This document shows positions 16,160 through 24,821 of a DNA stretch of 36,006 bases, piece after piece. The stretch comes from an uncultured Caulobacterales bacterium (GTDB taxonomy: Bacteria; Pseudomonadota; Alphaproteobacteria; Caulobacterales; Maricaulaceae), in NCBI GenBank assembly GCA_937927825.1, contig CALFWV010000196.1:1-36006 (forward strand), read 5' to 3'. A program made the translations under genes and the position numbers. How positions within the stretch are numbered: the stretch's first letter is position 1; each line of letters opens with the position of its first letter. The notes under the pieces are model-generated. The model was given only the letters and a program-made list of their open reading frames with translations, was not told the origin of the DNA and did no database searches.

Positions 16160-18492
16160 TTTTTCATTCCTGTATTGCCGGATAGGATGGCTGTGTTCTT
16201 TTTATCGCTATTAAGCTCGACAATGCGGGGCGTTGCTGACTGGCCGAAATCATTGTTCATTAAACGTGTTTTTGGCTCACCAACTGTATGGTCAATGATA
16301 ACAGGGCGGGCGTCCGTAAAGGTGTTGCCTTCCAAAAGAGTCACTTGCGCACCGTGCAGACGGAAACTCCCGCCCGTCTTATTCCGCTTATTGGCTCCGA
16401 TTTTGTCAAATTTTGAATTTGTGACCGTGACATGCGGACCAAAAGTACTCTCATCCGTGCCGCCCCGGTAAACGTCGGCGATCGTGCCGCCAATGTTTGA
16501 AAATTCACTATCAGAGATCGTTAGGTATTCCGCGGGATAAATGCCGTTATCATCCAATTCTCGATCAAGCCGTAAAACGTGGCCTGTCGCATCAGAGACC
16601 TTCACACGTTCTAAAGTTATATGATTTGCAAAGGTCCCTTTAGCGGCCGAAATGACATCAAAGGAATGGTTGATGTCCAAGTCCTCAAAAACCGTATCCG
16701 CAATTTCCAAACGATAGTTCTTCAACATGGAATATGGGCTCGTCCGAATGACCACATTTCCCGCACTATCGGGCGTATCGGCACCTGAGATTGTCAGACC
16801 CTCGACACGCAGACTGCCGCCGTCTTGAATTTCAAATAAGGCGTCACGTTCATATAAAATTGTCGCGCCGCCGATGCCTTCAAATTTAAGTGTGTTTTTG
16901 ATTGGAATGACGCGGTCCACAGTATGGGTTCCAGCGCGTAAACGGATTGTGTCCCCATCTTTTGCCTGCGCCACCAGCTTTGCAAGGTTTCCTTCACCGG
17001 GGGTTATCATATGGGTTTTCCCGGAACCAAACTCCGTGGCCACACCCGCTTTGGGATAATAGGACGCGCCCGTTTGATCGGCTTGAGTCACGACCAAATC
17101 CTTTGGCGCGCCAGCCGTTACGTCACCAACTGGATAGAGCAGTCCGTTTTTGGCGCGCTGGAGCTTCACGTCTTGAACATTGAATTTATTGGCCAAGGGC
17201 TTCAGCGCCACATTGCTCACATTATCCTTGAAAGTGATACCGGACATATCATCATAGACGGTCATGCTATTGCGGCCCTCCTCATGCACGACCAGATTAT
17301 TTTCCATACGTGTCCCGGTTGGCGGCGCGCTACGCTCGGCATCGCTGCCCGCGCCCAATTGAATGTTATCACTATTGATGAGGGAATTATTCGTAATGAC
17401 AGAATCGATAACCGGGTCATATCGATTGATTGGTCCGTTTGGAACGCCGTTCATAACAACCAGAGCGCCGCCAAAACGCGACCCGGTGAGGCCCTCCATA
17501 TAATTATCGCGGACGGTCTGGCGCGCATTGATAACGCGGAAGCCGCCTGTATGGTCTTCGCCTTCCCCTAAGAAAACATTGCGTTCAATCAAGCTATCAT
17601 TCCCGTGGCGTAAGGTCAGCGTGCCGCGAGATTTGTAAAATGTGTTATTGCGGAAAACATTCCCGCCGGATTTGGAGGACACAATTTCAACTTCACCATC
17701 ACAGCGGTCAAAGTAATTATTCTCAACCAGGGTGAAACTATTACTTCGAGAATAGTGGCTGGTCCCGACTCGGAGTGTCTCGCCGCCGTTTGATCCCAAA
17801 ATCGGGCGCGGGCCAAAATAATTATGGTCAATACGGTGTTTGTTTTCGCGGCTTTCCTCAGTATCCATTCGGACGGCCAAGGTGACTCCCCGATTACGCT
17901 TATTAACCAAGGTATTGTGATCGAACCGATTGTTTTTGCCATAAATCATGACCCAGAAATCAGCGGATGTCCGCTCCGTCGGATTATAGTCATCAATCAC
18001 CACGTTGTGGACGCGGGAGTTATTTGCGAGATCGCCTTTGGTGCGGCGGAAGGAGATGACTTCACGGGTTGGTGTAAATCCATCTGTAAAAACGAGGCCT
18101 GATATATCCAACCATTCTCCGGAAAGGCGAAGATTGGATTGCCCCGTGAGCAAAACCTTCCCGGGTGTTTCGGCGCTCAAACGGATAGGGGCGTCTTCGG
18201 TCCCTTTACCGGAAAATAGGATTTCAAAATCCTCCCAGCGGCCGTTTGCCAAAACGATGTGATCTCCAGGTTGGAGAGATTTAACGGCTTCCGCATATTC
18301 TTGCTGAGTCGAGACCAAGACCTGTCCCTCCTCCAATGTGGTTGATTGCACGGTTTTTTCAGGTGACGTCTCGGTTGTTGCTGGCGCGCATCCATAGAGC
18401 GCGGAAGACATCGAAAGCGCAGAGGCCATCCCAATAAATGCGAGCCGGCGACGCGCTGCGCGTGATCCAAAAAAAGATGTTTGCTGTGCCAA
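16156..18492 (-). CDS. PL6 alginate lyase, two beta-helix domains (lipoprotein)
   Basis: This roughly 778-residue PL6 polysaccharide lyase has two parallel beta-helix domains (about 55-440 and 480-770), like the two-domain lyase AlyGC. The catalytic Lys/Arg pair is visible as Lys274 in VSSKSGGN and Arg295 in LTLRHGN, 21 residues apart as in AlyGC (K220/R241) and chondroitinase B (K250/R271). The signal has RRR, a hydrophobic stretch and a lipobox LYGC (Cys35). No suitable ATG exists upstream. I chose TTG at 18492 because AGGGGA stands 6 nt before it; a TTG at 18498 is the alternative. The enzyme cleaves beta-D-mannuronate/alginate by beta-elimination and is first in the operon with PL17 and the hydratase. 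Confidence 0.92.
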   Translation of the reverse strand: MAQQTSFFGSRAARRRLAFIGMASALSMSSALYGCAPATTETSPEKTVQSTTLEEGQVLVSTQQEYAEAVKSLQPGDHIVLANGRWEDFEILFSGKGTEDAPIRLSAETPGKVLLTGQSNLRLSGEWLDISGLVFTDGFTPTREVISFRRTKGDLANNSRVHNVVIDDYNPTERTSADFWVMIYGKNNRFDHNTLVNKRNRGVTLAVRMDTEESRENKHRIDHNYFGPRPILGSNGGETLRVGTSHYSRSNSFTLVENNYFDRCDGEVEIVSSKSGGNVFRNNTFYKSRGTLTLRHGNDSLIERNVFLGEGEDHTGGFRVINARQTVRDNYMEGLTGSRFGGALVVMNGVPNGPINRYDPVIDSVITNNSLINSDNIQLGAGSDAERSAPPTGTRMENNLVVHEEGRNSMTVYDDMSGITFKDNVSNVALKPLANKFNVQDVKLQRAKNGLLYPVGDVTAGAPKDLVVTQADQTGASYYPKAGVATEFGSGKTHMITPGEGNLAKLVAQAKDGDTIRLRAGTHTVDRVIPIKNTLKFEGIGGATILYERDALFEIQDGGSLRVEGLTISGADTPDSAGNVVIRTSPYSMLKNYRLEIADTVFEDLDINHSFDVISAAKGTFANHITLERVKVSDATGHVLRLDRELDDNGIYPAEYLTISDSEFSNIGGTIADVYRGGTDESTFGPHVTVTNSKFDKIGANKRNKTGGSFRLHGAQVTLLEGNTFTDARPVIIDHTVGEPKTRLMNNDFGQSATPRIVELNSDKKNTAILSGNTGMKK

Positions 18493-18585
18493 AATCAATC
18501 CCCTGTCGTAACAGAACCGCCCGCCTCCTTTTTGGAGTCGTTATGCGATGAAGCAGATGTTGTTAAGCACGACATATGGCGAACA

Positions 18586-18622
18586 TGTCAACCAATACTT
18601 CGAACCAATTTAGGAAATTGGT
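18586..18622 (-). promoter_or_regulatory. PL6-operon promoter: inverted-repeat operator 12 nt ahead of TTGACA
   Basis: The palindrome ACCAATTTAGGAAATTGGT (plus strand, 18604-18622) has two perfect 8-nt arms around 3 nt. Reading the minus strand, 12 nt separate it from TTGACA (18591-18586), a consensus -35; a further ATTGG half-site fills that gap. The same operator, spacing and -35 occur at both receptor genes. The probable binder is the GntR regulator encoded just upstream. Confidence 0.75.
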
Positions 18623-18635
18623 CTAATGCCAGAGT

Positions 18636-19385
18636 TTACAGCAGCTGCTGAGACATTGTGTAGCGGGACCGGCTCTCAGAAGCTTTGCGCTGGACCTCTT
18701 TATAGGCCTGCTCTTCAGATTCAGTGAGTAGCGCATCAATCAGGCGCGAAAAATGCGCCCGCATGGCCAAACGCGCCCCGACGGAGTCGCGTCGCATGAG
18801 CGCTGCGAGGATGGCTTCATGTTCATCTTCACGATCGGTATTTTCATCTTTTGTGCAGGCCGTCTCATAAACCTTTTGCAGCTGAGCGGCCTCGGTGCGC
18901 ATTTTCCACAAACTATCGACAACAAATAAAATGGCGTGGTTTTTGGTTGAGCGCGCAATCGTCAGATGAAACTCCGCATCGGCTTCTTCAGCCGTCAGTT
19001 CATCTTTCACCTTACCGTTCATGATATCAATTAAATGCTGAAGGTGCTCTAATTCTTGATCCGTAATCATAGAAGCCGCCAAGGCGGCGGATTCGCCTTC
19101 GTATAAAGCGCGGGCTTCGGTCAATTCAAAGGGTCCAACCTTAGGCAAACCATAAACGGGCAAATTTGTTTGATCGAGTACATAGACGCCTGAGCCAACT
19201 TTAATCTCGACACGGCCCTGGGCCTGTAGCGCGATTTCAGCCTCTCGAATGGAAACGCGGCTGACGCCAAAACGCTTGGCGAGCTCACGCTCACCCGGCA
19301 GACGGGATCCCGGCGGGAAGACGCCGGAGTCAATCATCTCCAGTAATTTATTCGCAACCGTATGATAGAGTCTTTGCTCAGACAT
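18636..19385 (-). CDS. FadR-subfamily GntR transcriptional regulator of the alginate locus
   Basis: This 249-residue protein has an N-terminal winged helix with the classic GntR pattern 'LPGERELAKRFGVSRVSIREAEIALQAQGRVEIKVGSGVYV' (read in pieces from about residue 24 to 66) and an all-helical FCD effector domain (about 88-230). The FCD domain carries the metal/effector residues around DAEFHLTIARS. Such FadR-type regulators bind sugar acids (UxuR, ExuR, LldR relatives). AAGGGG precedes the ATG by 9 nt. The gene lies between the receptor and the PL6 operon on the same strand. Operators near 18604, 23008 and 27887, and the big palindrome at 19449, make it the best candidate for the locus regulator. 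The effector is probably a DEH- or KDG-like acid, which is inference. Confidence 0.9.
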   Translation of the reverse strand: MSEQRLYHTVANKLLEMIDSGVFPPGSRLPGERELAKRFGVSRVSIREAEIALQAQGRVEIKVGSGVYVLDQTNLPVYGLPKVGPFELTEARALYEGESAALAASMITDQELEHLQHLIDIMNGKVKDELTAEEADAEFHLTIARSTKNHAILFVVDSLWKMRTEAAQLQKVYETACTKDENTDREDEHEAILAALMRRDSVGARLAMRAHFSRLIDALLTESEEQAYKEVQRKASESRSRYTMSQQLL

Positions 19386-19448
19386 AATTCGACCCCTTCA
19401 GCCTTTACGCTACTGCAGAAGCGTTATGACGAAGACACCAAAGGATGT

Positions 19449-19496
19449 CTATACCGATTCAAAGGTGACAGCGCTGTCCGTTTGAAATCGGTATAG
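19449..19496. repeat. 48-bp nested palindrome ahead of the GntR gene
   Basis: CTATACCGATT(C)AAA at 19449 pairs with TTTGAAATCGGTATAG ending 19496, and the centre contains a perfect 12-nt palindrome GACAGCGCTGTC. It lies between the receptor stop and the GntR start. No T-run follows on either strand, so a plain terminator is unlikely. The arms ACCGATTTCAAA resemble the ACCAATTTCAAA arm of the 27887 operator, suggesting a split autoregulatory site or an mRNA stem. Confidence 0.7.
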
Positions 19497-19531
19497 CTCA
19501 CATATTCAGGCCCTCGCCATACGAAATGCGC

Positions 19532-22500
19532 TTAGAAGCGCCCGCGAACACCGAAGAAGATACGGGGACCGTAATCGTTAATCTCGTAACGATCATCATC
19601 AACAAATGCGAATTGCTCTTTAGGCTCGCTGCCAATATTGATAATTTCAGCCGATAGACGGAAATTATCGGTCAATGTGTAGGATGCACGGGCCTCCCAG
19701 ACACCCACTTCGCCGACGTAGCGAAGTCGCGTACCATCGGAGGTAAAGGGCTGGAAATACTGATCACGATATTTGTAGTTGACGGCCAGATCGAGACCAC
19801 CAATTCCGTAATAGACTTGTGCCGAAAGTGTATTTTGAGACAATCCGGGCAGGCCGGCCGGCGCAATAATGCCGGAGGCGATTTGCGTGGTTGTTCCATT
19901 TGCATTGGTAATAAACCGATCGCCATAACGGCTATCTTCAAATTCGAAATTTGAATCGACGTAGTTATAGCTGAGTTTCGCACCCAAACCGCTCAGCAAA
20001 CCCGGAAGATATGTAAAGCCATGCGAGGCGGTGACCTCGATACCGAAGAGATTGCTGGTGTCATCACTCGTTTGAGTCACTGTTACATCCCGGTCGAGGG
20101 CTTGGCCATTGACGTCAAAGGTCTCTGTCTGAACAACAGTTTCAAACCCGCCTTGGAACGCTTTGTAATATCCGCCGACAGCTAAAATGGTGTCCTGATT
20201 TGGGTACCATTCAAAGCTGGCGTCATAATTCCAGGACATGAGCGGATCAAAGCTTGGATTGCCTGTTCCGGAAATATTCCCCAACAAATCATTTAATGAC
20301 GTCGCACCTTCGTCTTCGTCGAAGTTAAAATTGAAGGTCCGGCTAAAGCCCATATCTTGCAAATCAGGACGCGACATAGCGCGGAAGACGCCCAGCCTGA
20401 CAATCTTGTCGTCGGCTACATCCATAATCAAATTCGCGCTGGGAAGAAGGCGTGTATATGAATGCTTTTCCTGCACTTGCTGTACGCCGCCCGGACGCGA
20501 GAAGGAGAAGGTTCCATCGGCCCCCTCAGTAATCGTGAAGGCTTCACGGTAGCCGGTGCCCGTCACATCTGTTTGCACCAAACGGGCGCCGATATTACCG
20601 GAAATTGGAAGGGTTCCGTCCAGCATTCCGGAGTAATTTGTCATCAAATAAGCCGTTGATGTCGACTCACGGACATCAACCGTATTTGTACGCTCTTCAA
20701 TCAATTCCGGCGTTTCTGTACTCAACGTCGGAATAATACCGATTTCATCGCCCGGCAGATCATTGATGCCAGGGTCAAGAAGTTGCGCGTTAATTTGATC
20801 CAATATTCCGTTGATCAGATTGGTGGACGTATCCGTAACACAACGAGCGTCAAAGGTTGCGAAAGAGTTTGTCCCAACGCTTTGTAAGTTACCATCAGAG
20901 TCAAAGAAGGTATTGGTGACCAAGTCGGACCCACCCCGCAAACTTCCGAGGAAATCATCTTCGACGAAATCATTTTCAAACGACCCGTCTTCATTTATCG
21001 TTCCATTGAAACAGGCTTGGTTCACCTGGCTAATGAAACCGATGTAGGTTTCATCCAGACCTGTTGCAGAATCGAAGACTTGGCGACTTTGAATTTCAAG
21101 GTCTCGGTTATCTTCAATTTCGAACGTCGTCCGGCCCGTTGAAAAATCAAACGGGTCATCGGAATCAATACCTCCGGCCAAGCTTAGATAATCACGTTGG
21201 GCAAGACGGACGCCGCCCTCTAAATTGTTAAAAAATCCGTCGCCGAGATCATAATTAAAATCTAAACGACCCGCAACAACCTCATCTGTCCGCTCGAGAT
21301 CATTATCGATACGAACCCGGAGGCGATCCACATAGTTTCCGGGGTCATTGACATCAAATTCTTCGCTGTGAAGGGTATAGAGAGGCACATCACTATTGCG
21401 CTGATCAAACTCAATCACCGGTGAATTATTGGATTGAATTCGGAATTCAAACGCACGCTCATTCCGTTCTGTTTTAGAATAAGCGAGGTCAGCGGCAACT
21501 GACAACCGATCAGACACTTCATAATCGACATTCAAACCCGCGCCAAGATAGGTTTCTTTTCGCTGGTAGTCACCGCCCTGAATTTCAATCGAGCTATCGG
21601 TGAAGGACCGCAAAACACCGCCTTGTGGTGTGGTGACTAAAGTGTCCAAAGTCGTCGTATTTACAGTCTCGCCATTTTGAATAATGTTCAAGTCCGTATC
21701 ATTGCGGCGTCCGCCGTTAAACGTCAGATCATTTCTCTGCTCTGATTGAATCCGTTCGGACCACTGCGCATCTAAATTAATGTCGACACGATCATTCGGC
21801 GCCCATTGAACGGAGCCGAAAATTGCATCGCGCTGATCACGCGTATCATTTTGGCGGAAGTGACGCTGAGACGGCGCGAAGATAAACGGAGTATCGAGGT
21901 CGGCACGGATGCCATTCGCATCTAAAGATGTATCGAATCCCTCGACAGTGCTGCCGCGGCCAAAGGCTTCTAGCTCCTCGTCCGACGGATCTCTGTCGCC
22001 GCTAAGGTCAAACCCTTCCAAATTGACGTCATCACAATCGTCATCGCCGCGGCGTTCCGTTTCAGGTTGGTTGGAGAACCCTGTGACGGTTCCGCCGGTT
22101 GTCGGTTCAATATAGCGCGCATTACCGTTTGTTATTAAGCAGGCAGGACGGGAGTTGCTTGTCGGGCCGGTTTGGCGGGCTTCGGCCTCCGGCTGGGAAA
22201 TATCGCTGGTTTGCACCCCGATCGAAAGTCCGATGTCCCCGCCGCCAAGCTCGAACTGGTCCGTATAACTGCCGGTCAGGCGGTAGCCTAAATCGCCGGC
22301 TTCGGTGTCATTTTGGTTCAATTGATCCGGGTTTACATTCCCTTTGGCTTCGAACTGAATTCGGCGCTTTCCATAATCAAGAGGCCTAACTGTCTCAATT
22401 TGGATTTGACCCGCGACGCCGCCTTCAATTTGGCTCGCATTTTGCGTCTTAAAGACGGCCAATTTATTGACGAGTTCAGACGGGAATTGCGAGAAATTCA

Positions 22501-22912
22501 CCGACCTGTCGCCGGACCCATTTGTTGCGACACGGCCGTTGACAACGGTTGAGGAAAGGTACGGACCAAGCCCACGAATTGACACTTCGGTCGCGCCGCC
22601 ATTTTCACGATGAGAGGCAACGCCCGTAATATTTTCGAGAGCTTCGCCAATGGACAAAGCCGGAATGTCACCGATTTCATCGGCGGAAAGCCCGTCTACA
22701 ATTTGCATGTTTTCACGCTTGAGCGCGATGGCGTCCTGAATAACTTGACGCGACCCTGTAACAATAATTTCGTCCTCTACCGGCGCTTGTTGCGCTAAAA
22801 CCGGCTGCGCCAACAAACTCAGCGCCAAAACAGACGCGGAGGCGGCAAAGCCTTTTTTTAAATCTGTATGGATGCGCGAAAGCTCCACACCCTGAGGTGA
22901 AGTATTGGCCAT
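19532..22912 (-). CDS. TonB-dependent receptor 1 (probable alginate-oligosaccharide importer)
   Basis: This is a 1126-residue outer-membrane receptor. After an N-terminal signal (cleavage near VLAQQA, about residue 41) comes a TonB-box-like stretch EDEIIVTGSR. A plug domain (about 55-180) follows with 'ALENITGVASHRENGGATEVSIRGLGPYL' signatures, then a 22-strand barrel ending in a C-terminal Phe (FFGVRGRF). It belongs to the long Caulobacter/Xanthomonas-type receptor class often linked to glycan uptake. AAGGGGA precedes the ATG. Its promoter carries the shared CCAAT/ATTGG operator, and it stands between the GntR gene and the reductase. It probably moves alginate oligomers into the periplasm using TonB energy. 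The substrate is inferred only from context. Confidence 0.92.
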   Translation of the reverse strand: MANTSPQGVELSRIHTDLKKGFAASASVLALSLLAQPVLAQQAPVEDEIIVTGSRQVIQDAIALKRENMQIVDGLSADEIGDIPALSIGEALENITGVASHRENGGATEVSIRGLGPYLSSTVVNGRVATNGSGDRSVNFSQFPSELVNKLAVFKTQNASQIEGGVAGQIQIETVRPLDYGKRRIQFEAKGNVNPDQLNQNDTEAGDLGYRLTGSYTDQFELGGGDIGLSIGVQTSDISQPEAEARQTGPTSNSRPACLITNGNARYIEPTTGGTVTGFSNQPETERRGDDDCDDVNLEGFDLSGDRDPSDEELEAFGRGSTVEGFDTSLDANGIRADLDTPFIFAPSQRHFRQNDTRDQRDAIFGSVQWAPNDRVDINLDAQWSERIQSEQRNDLTFNGGRRNDTDLNIIQNGETVNTTTLDTLVTTPQGGVLRSFTDSSIEIQGGDYQRKETYLGAGLNVDYEVSDRLSVAADLAYSKTERNERAFEFRIQSNNSPVIEFDQRNSDVPLYTLHSEEFDVNDPGNYVDRLRVRIDNDLERTDEVVAGRLDFNYDLGDGFFNNLEGGVRLAQRDYLSLAGGIDSDDPFDFSTGRTTFEIEDNRDLEIQSRQVFDSATGLDETYIGFISQVNQACFNGTINEDGSFENDFVEDDFLGSLRGGSDLVTNTFFDSDGNLQSVGTNSFATFDARCVTDTSTNLINGILDQINAQLLDPGINDLPGDEIGIIPTLSTETPELIEERTNTVDVRESTSTAYLMTNYSGMLDGTLPISGNIGARLVQTDVTGTGYREAFTITEGADGTFSFSRPGGVQQVQEKHSYTRLLPSANLIMDVADDKIVRLGVFRAMSRPDLQDMGFSRTFNFNFDEDEGATSLNDLLGNISGTGNPSFDPLMSWNYDASFEWYPNQDTILAVGGYYKAFQGGFETVVQTETFDVNGQALDRDVTVTQTSDDTSNLFGIEVTASHGFTYLPGLLSGLGAKLSYNYVDSNFEFEDSRYGDRFITNANGTTTQIASGIIAPAGLPGLSQNTLSAQVYYGIGGLDLAVNYKYRDQYFQPFTSDGTRLRYVGEVGVWEARASYTLTDNFRLSAEIINIGSEPKEQFAFVDDDRYEINDYGPRIFFGVRGRF

Positions 22913-22989
22913 TTTGATATCCCCTTATGATGTCAAATCTTGTGTATATTTTTTTGATTAGGGCCAGCTTGAACCAAGAGGACTAACCA

Positions 22990-23026
22990 CGTCAACTAAA
23001 TAATTGGACCAATTTCTTCTTATTGG
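22990..23026 (-). promoter_or_regulatory. TonB receptor 1 promoter: CCAAT-N8-ATTGG operator 12 nt ahead of TTGACG
   Basis: On the plus strand ACCAAT (23008-23013), 8 nt and ATTGG (23022-23026) form the operator, overlapped by a second palindrome AATTGG-A-CCAATT (23002-23014). Reading the minus strand, 12 nt separate the operator from TTGACG (22995-22990), exactly the spacing seen at the PL6 and receptor 2 promoters. It lies about 78 nt upstream of the receptor start. Confidence 0.7.
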
Positions 23027-23302
23027 CCTATCCACTAAGCGTTTGTGTCGCGTTATATTGGGGAGATTTTCCACAGGCGAGCACGCCGAATGTTTTGGGG
23101 TATTCGGACCTCATCACAGGCGATTAGGTGCGCAAGGGTTAGGATAGTACAAATTTCGTAGGTGCAAAACGCTGGTTGTTGACGCTGTTTATCGAGCCGA
23201 AAGGTTCCGAAGCTATTGTTTACATTTCCGAATTTCTAATTTGTCTGTGTCAATCCACTTAATATTTATGAATTCGGTTTTCCCGCTTTATCTGCAATCT
23301 TC

Positions 23303-23361
23303 ATTGGTATAGATAATTCGGGAGTATTGACCCAATCGTTTGGGCCAAAATGTATACCAAT
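23303..23361 (+). promoter_or_regulatory. Reductase promoter with split ATTGGTATA / TATACCAAT inverted repeat
   Basis: ATTGGTATA at 23303-23311 and its exact reverse complement TATACCAAT at 23353-23361 flank a TTGACC -35 candidate (23327-23332). About 18 nt later a -10-like TGTATA overlaps the second arm. The arms are 50 bp apart centre to centre, near five helical turns, which would suit looping by a dimeric regulator. The half-sites match those of the other locus operators. Confidence 0.55.
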
Positions 23362-23379
23362 TTTCTTGGAGTTAGAATT

Positions 23380-24261
23380 ATGTCGAAACCAACAATTGGT
23401 TTTATCGGTCTGGGCCTCATGGGCGGCAATATGGTCGAGAACCTACAAAAGCGTGGCTTTGAAGTCATCGTTATGGACTTGAACCAGGATGCGGTTGACG
23501 CGGTTTTGGCGCGGGGGAATGCCTCTCAAGCCAGCTCCCCAAAAGAACTCGCCGAGAAAAGTGACATTGTTCAATTTTGTCTGACCACATCTGCAGTGGT
23601 TGAGAAAATTGTTTATGGGGATAACGGCGTACTTGCCGGTATCAGGGAAGGGTCCGTTTTGATTGACTTCGGAACGTCCATTCCGGCGTCCACTCAAAAA
23701 ATTGGCGCTGACCTCGCGAAAAAAGGCGTGGGCATGATTGATGCGCCGCTGGGGCGGACACCGGCCCATGCAAAAGACGGATTGCTGAACATTATGGCAG
23801 CTGGCGACAAAGCCACATTCGACAAATATGAGCCGATGCTAAAGGAACAAGGCGAGAATGTTTTCTATCTCGGCAAGCTGGGCGCGGGCCATACGACCAA
23901 GCTCATCAATAACTTTATGGGCATGACAACAGTAACGGCGATGTCACAGGCCTTTGCCGCAGCGGAACTGGCCGGCGTTGATCGTCAGCAGCTTTATGAC
24001 ATCATGTCATCTGGCCCGTCCAATTCACCTTTTATGAAATTCTGTAAGAACTATGCCGTCGACGGCGTGAGCGATTTGGGCTTCTCTATCAATAATGCCA
24101 ATAAGGACTTGGGCTATTTCGCTCAGATGGTATCCGATCTCGGATCCAAATCCCTTGTCGCGGAAGCGACATCGAAAAGCCTGCAAGCCGCTGTGGATGC
24201 GGGCATGGGCGATGGCAATGTGCCGGAAATCTACGATTACTTTGTAAAACTGAAGAAGTAA
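23380..24261 (+). CDS. 3-hydroxyisobutyrate-dehydrogenase-family reductase, probable DEH reductase
   Basis: This 293-residue beta-hydroxyacid dehydrogenase has a Rossmann motif GFIGLGLMGGNM (7-18), the family signature 'DAPLGRTPAHAKDG' (121-134), catalytic Lys174 and Asn178 in GHTTKLINNFMG, and an all-alpha C-terminal domain. The family includes tartronate semialdehyde reductase and 3-hydroxyisobutyrate dehydrogenase. A member of this family serves as DEH reductase in Vibrio splendidus alginate metabolism, as I recall. The locus has no other reductase, so reduction of 4-deoxy-5-hexoseulose uronate to KDG is the best guess. The start at 23380 follows TTGGAG; an in-frame ATG at 23350 overlaps promoter elements. 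Cofactor preference is uncertain; strand 2 ends in VMDLN. Confidence 0.85.
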   Translation: MSKPTIGFIGLGLMGGNMVENLQKRGFEVIVMDLNQDAVDAVLARGNASQASSPKELAEKSDIVQFCLTTSAVVEKIVYGDNGVLAGIREGSVLIDFGTSIPASTQKIGADLAKKGVGMIDAPLGRTPAHAKDGLLNIMAAGDKATFDKYEPMLKEQGENVFYLGKLGAGHTTKLINNFMGMTTVTAMSQAFAAAELAGVDRQQLYDIMSSGPSNSPFMKFCKNYAVDGVSDLGFSINNANKDLGYFAQMVSDLGSKSLVAEATSKSLQAAVDAGMGDGNVPEIYDYFVKLKK

Positions 24262-24278
24262 CGTCCCGCCTTAATAAA

Positions 24279-24307
24279 GATCAGTGCGCGGACACAGCGC
24301 ACTGATC
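24279..24307 (+). terminator. Hairpin after the reductase gene
   Basis: A perfect 11-bp stem GATCAGTGCGC / GCGCACTGATC with a 7-nt loop starts 17 nt after the reductase stop. The usual T-run is missing (AATTGGTC follows), so it may be a weak or Rho-assisted terminator or an mRNA 3'-end stabiliser. Confidence 0.55.
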
Positions 24308-24762
24308 AATTGGTCAAGCATAGACCCTTTAAAACCCTGCACTCAGATCAAAACCTGATCTATTGATTTACACGTCTCCCAGCTCCTCCAAAACTGCGGC
24401 GCATGTCTTTGGTTTGCCCCGAGCCTTAAGCTAAGCTTATCCTCCGTTTTATGTCCGAAGCCCCGATTTTGGCTGTCGACATTTTATGGACGAACCTCTG
24501 AGCGATGCGTCCTCGTCAGGGCATCAATTCGGCAATCGGCGCCGTGGGCAGCGGATAGGCTGCACATTTCAAAAAATCACACGCCACAAAGTCTAGAACC
24601 GAGCCTCCTGCTGTCCCGACGGTCAAGCCGGGAGGATGAAGATGAAGGATTAAGACGCAAAGATATCGCCGCACAAGTGTGACCAAGGCGAGTGGGCCAA
24701 GGGCGAGTGGGCCAAGGGCGAATTTTCCCGCATCATAAGATAACCCATTATGATGCGCACAC
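24308..24762. other. Gene-free interval between reductase and receptor 2
   Basis: About 455 nt lie between convergent genes. An 82-codon open frame on the minus strand (24516-24764) has no recognisable protein features, and part of it is tandem repeat, so I do not call it. AGATCA-N5-TGATCT (24345-24361) is a short hairpin. Apart from the 15-bp repeat at 24681-24725 I see nothing else. Confidence 0.5.
24681..24725. repeat. 15-bp tandem repeat, three units
   Basis: Units begin at 24681, 24696 and 24711. The middle one reads GCCAAGGGCGAGTGG; the first differs by a few bases and the third keeps its first 11 bases. It is a small minisatellite in a gene-free interval. Confidence 0.8.
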
Positions 24763-24792
24763 AAAAAAACGCCCCACCGAAGTGAGGCGTTT
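24763..24792 (-). terminator. Rho-independent terminator of TonB receptor 2
   Basis: On the minus strand a stem AACGCCTCAC / GTGGGGCGTT with a TTCG tetraloop (24792-24767) is followed by a run of T residues (complement of A at 24763-24769). One mismatch interrupts the stem. It begins 30 nt after the receptor stop. Confidence 0.92.
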
Positions 24793-24821
24793 CAAGTTTC
24801 TTTCATCGACGAGGGAACGTC

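Noticed and set aside
24516-24764. 82-codon open frame on the minus strand
   Set aside because: Part of it is tandem repeat, the composition is not protein-like, it shows no family features, and it lies between a terminator and a gene-free gap.
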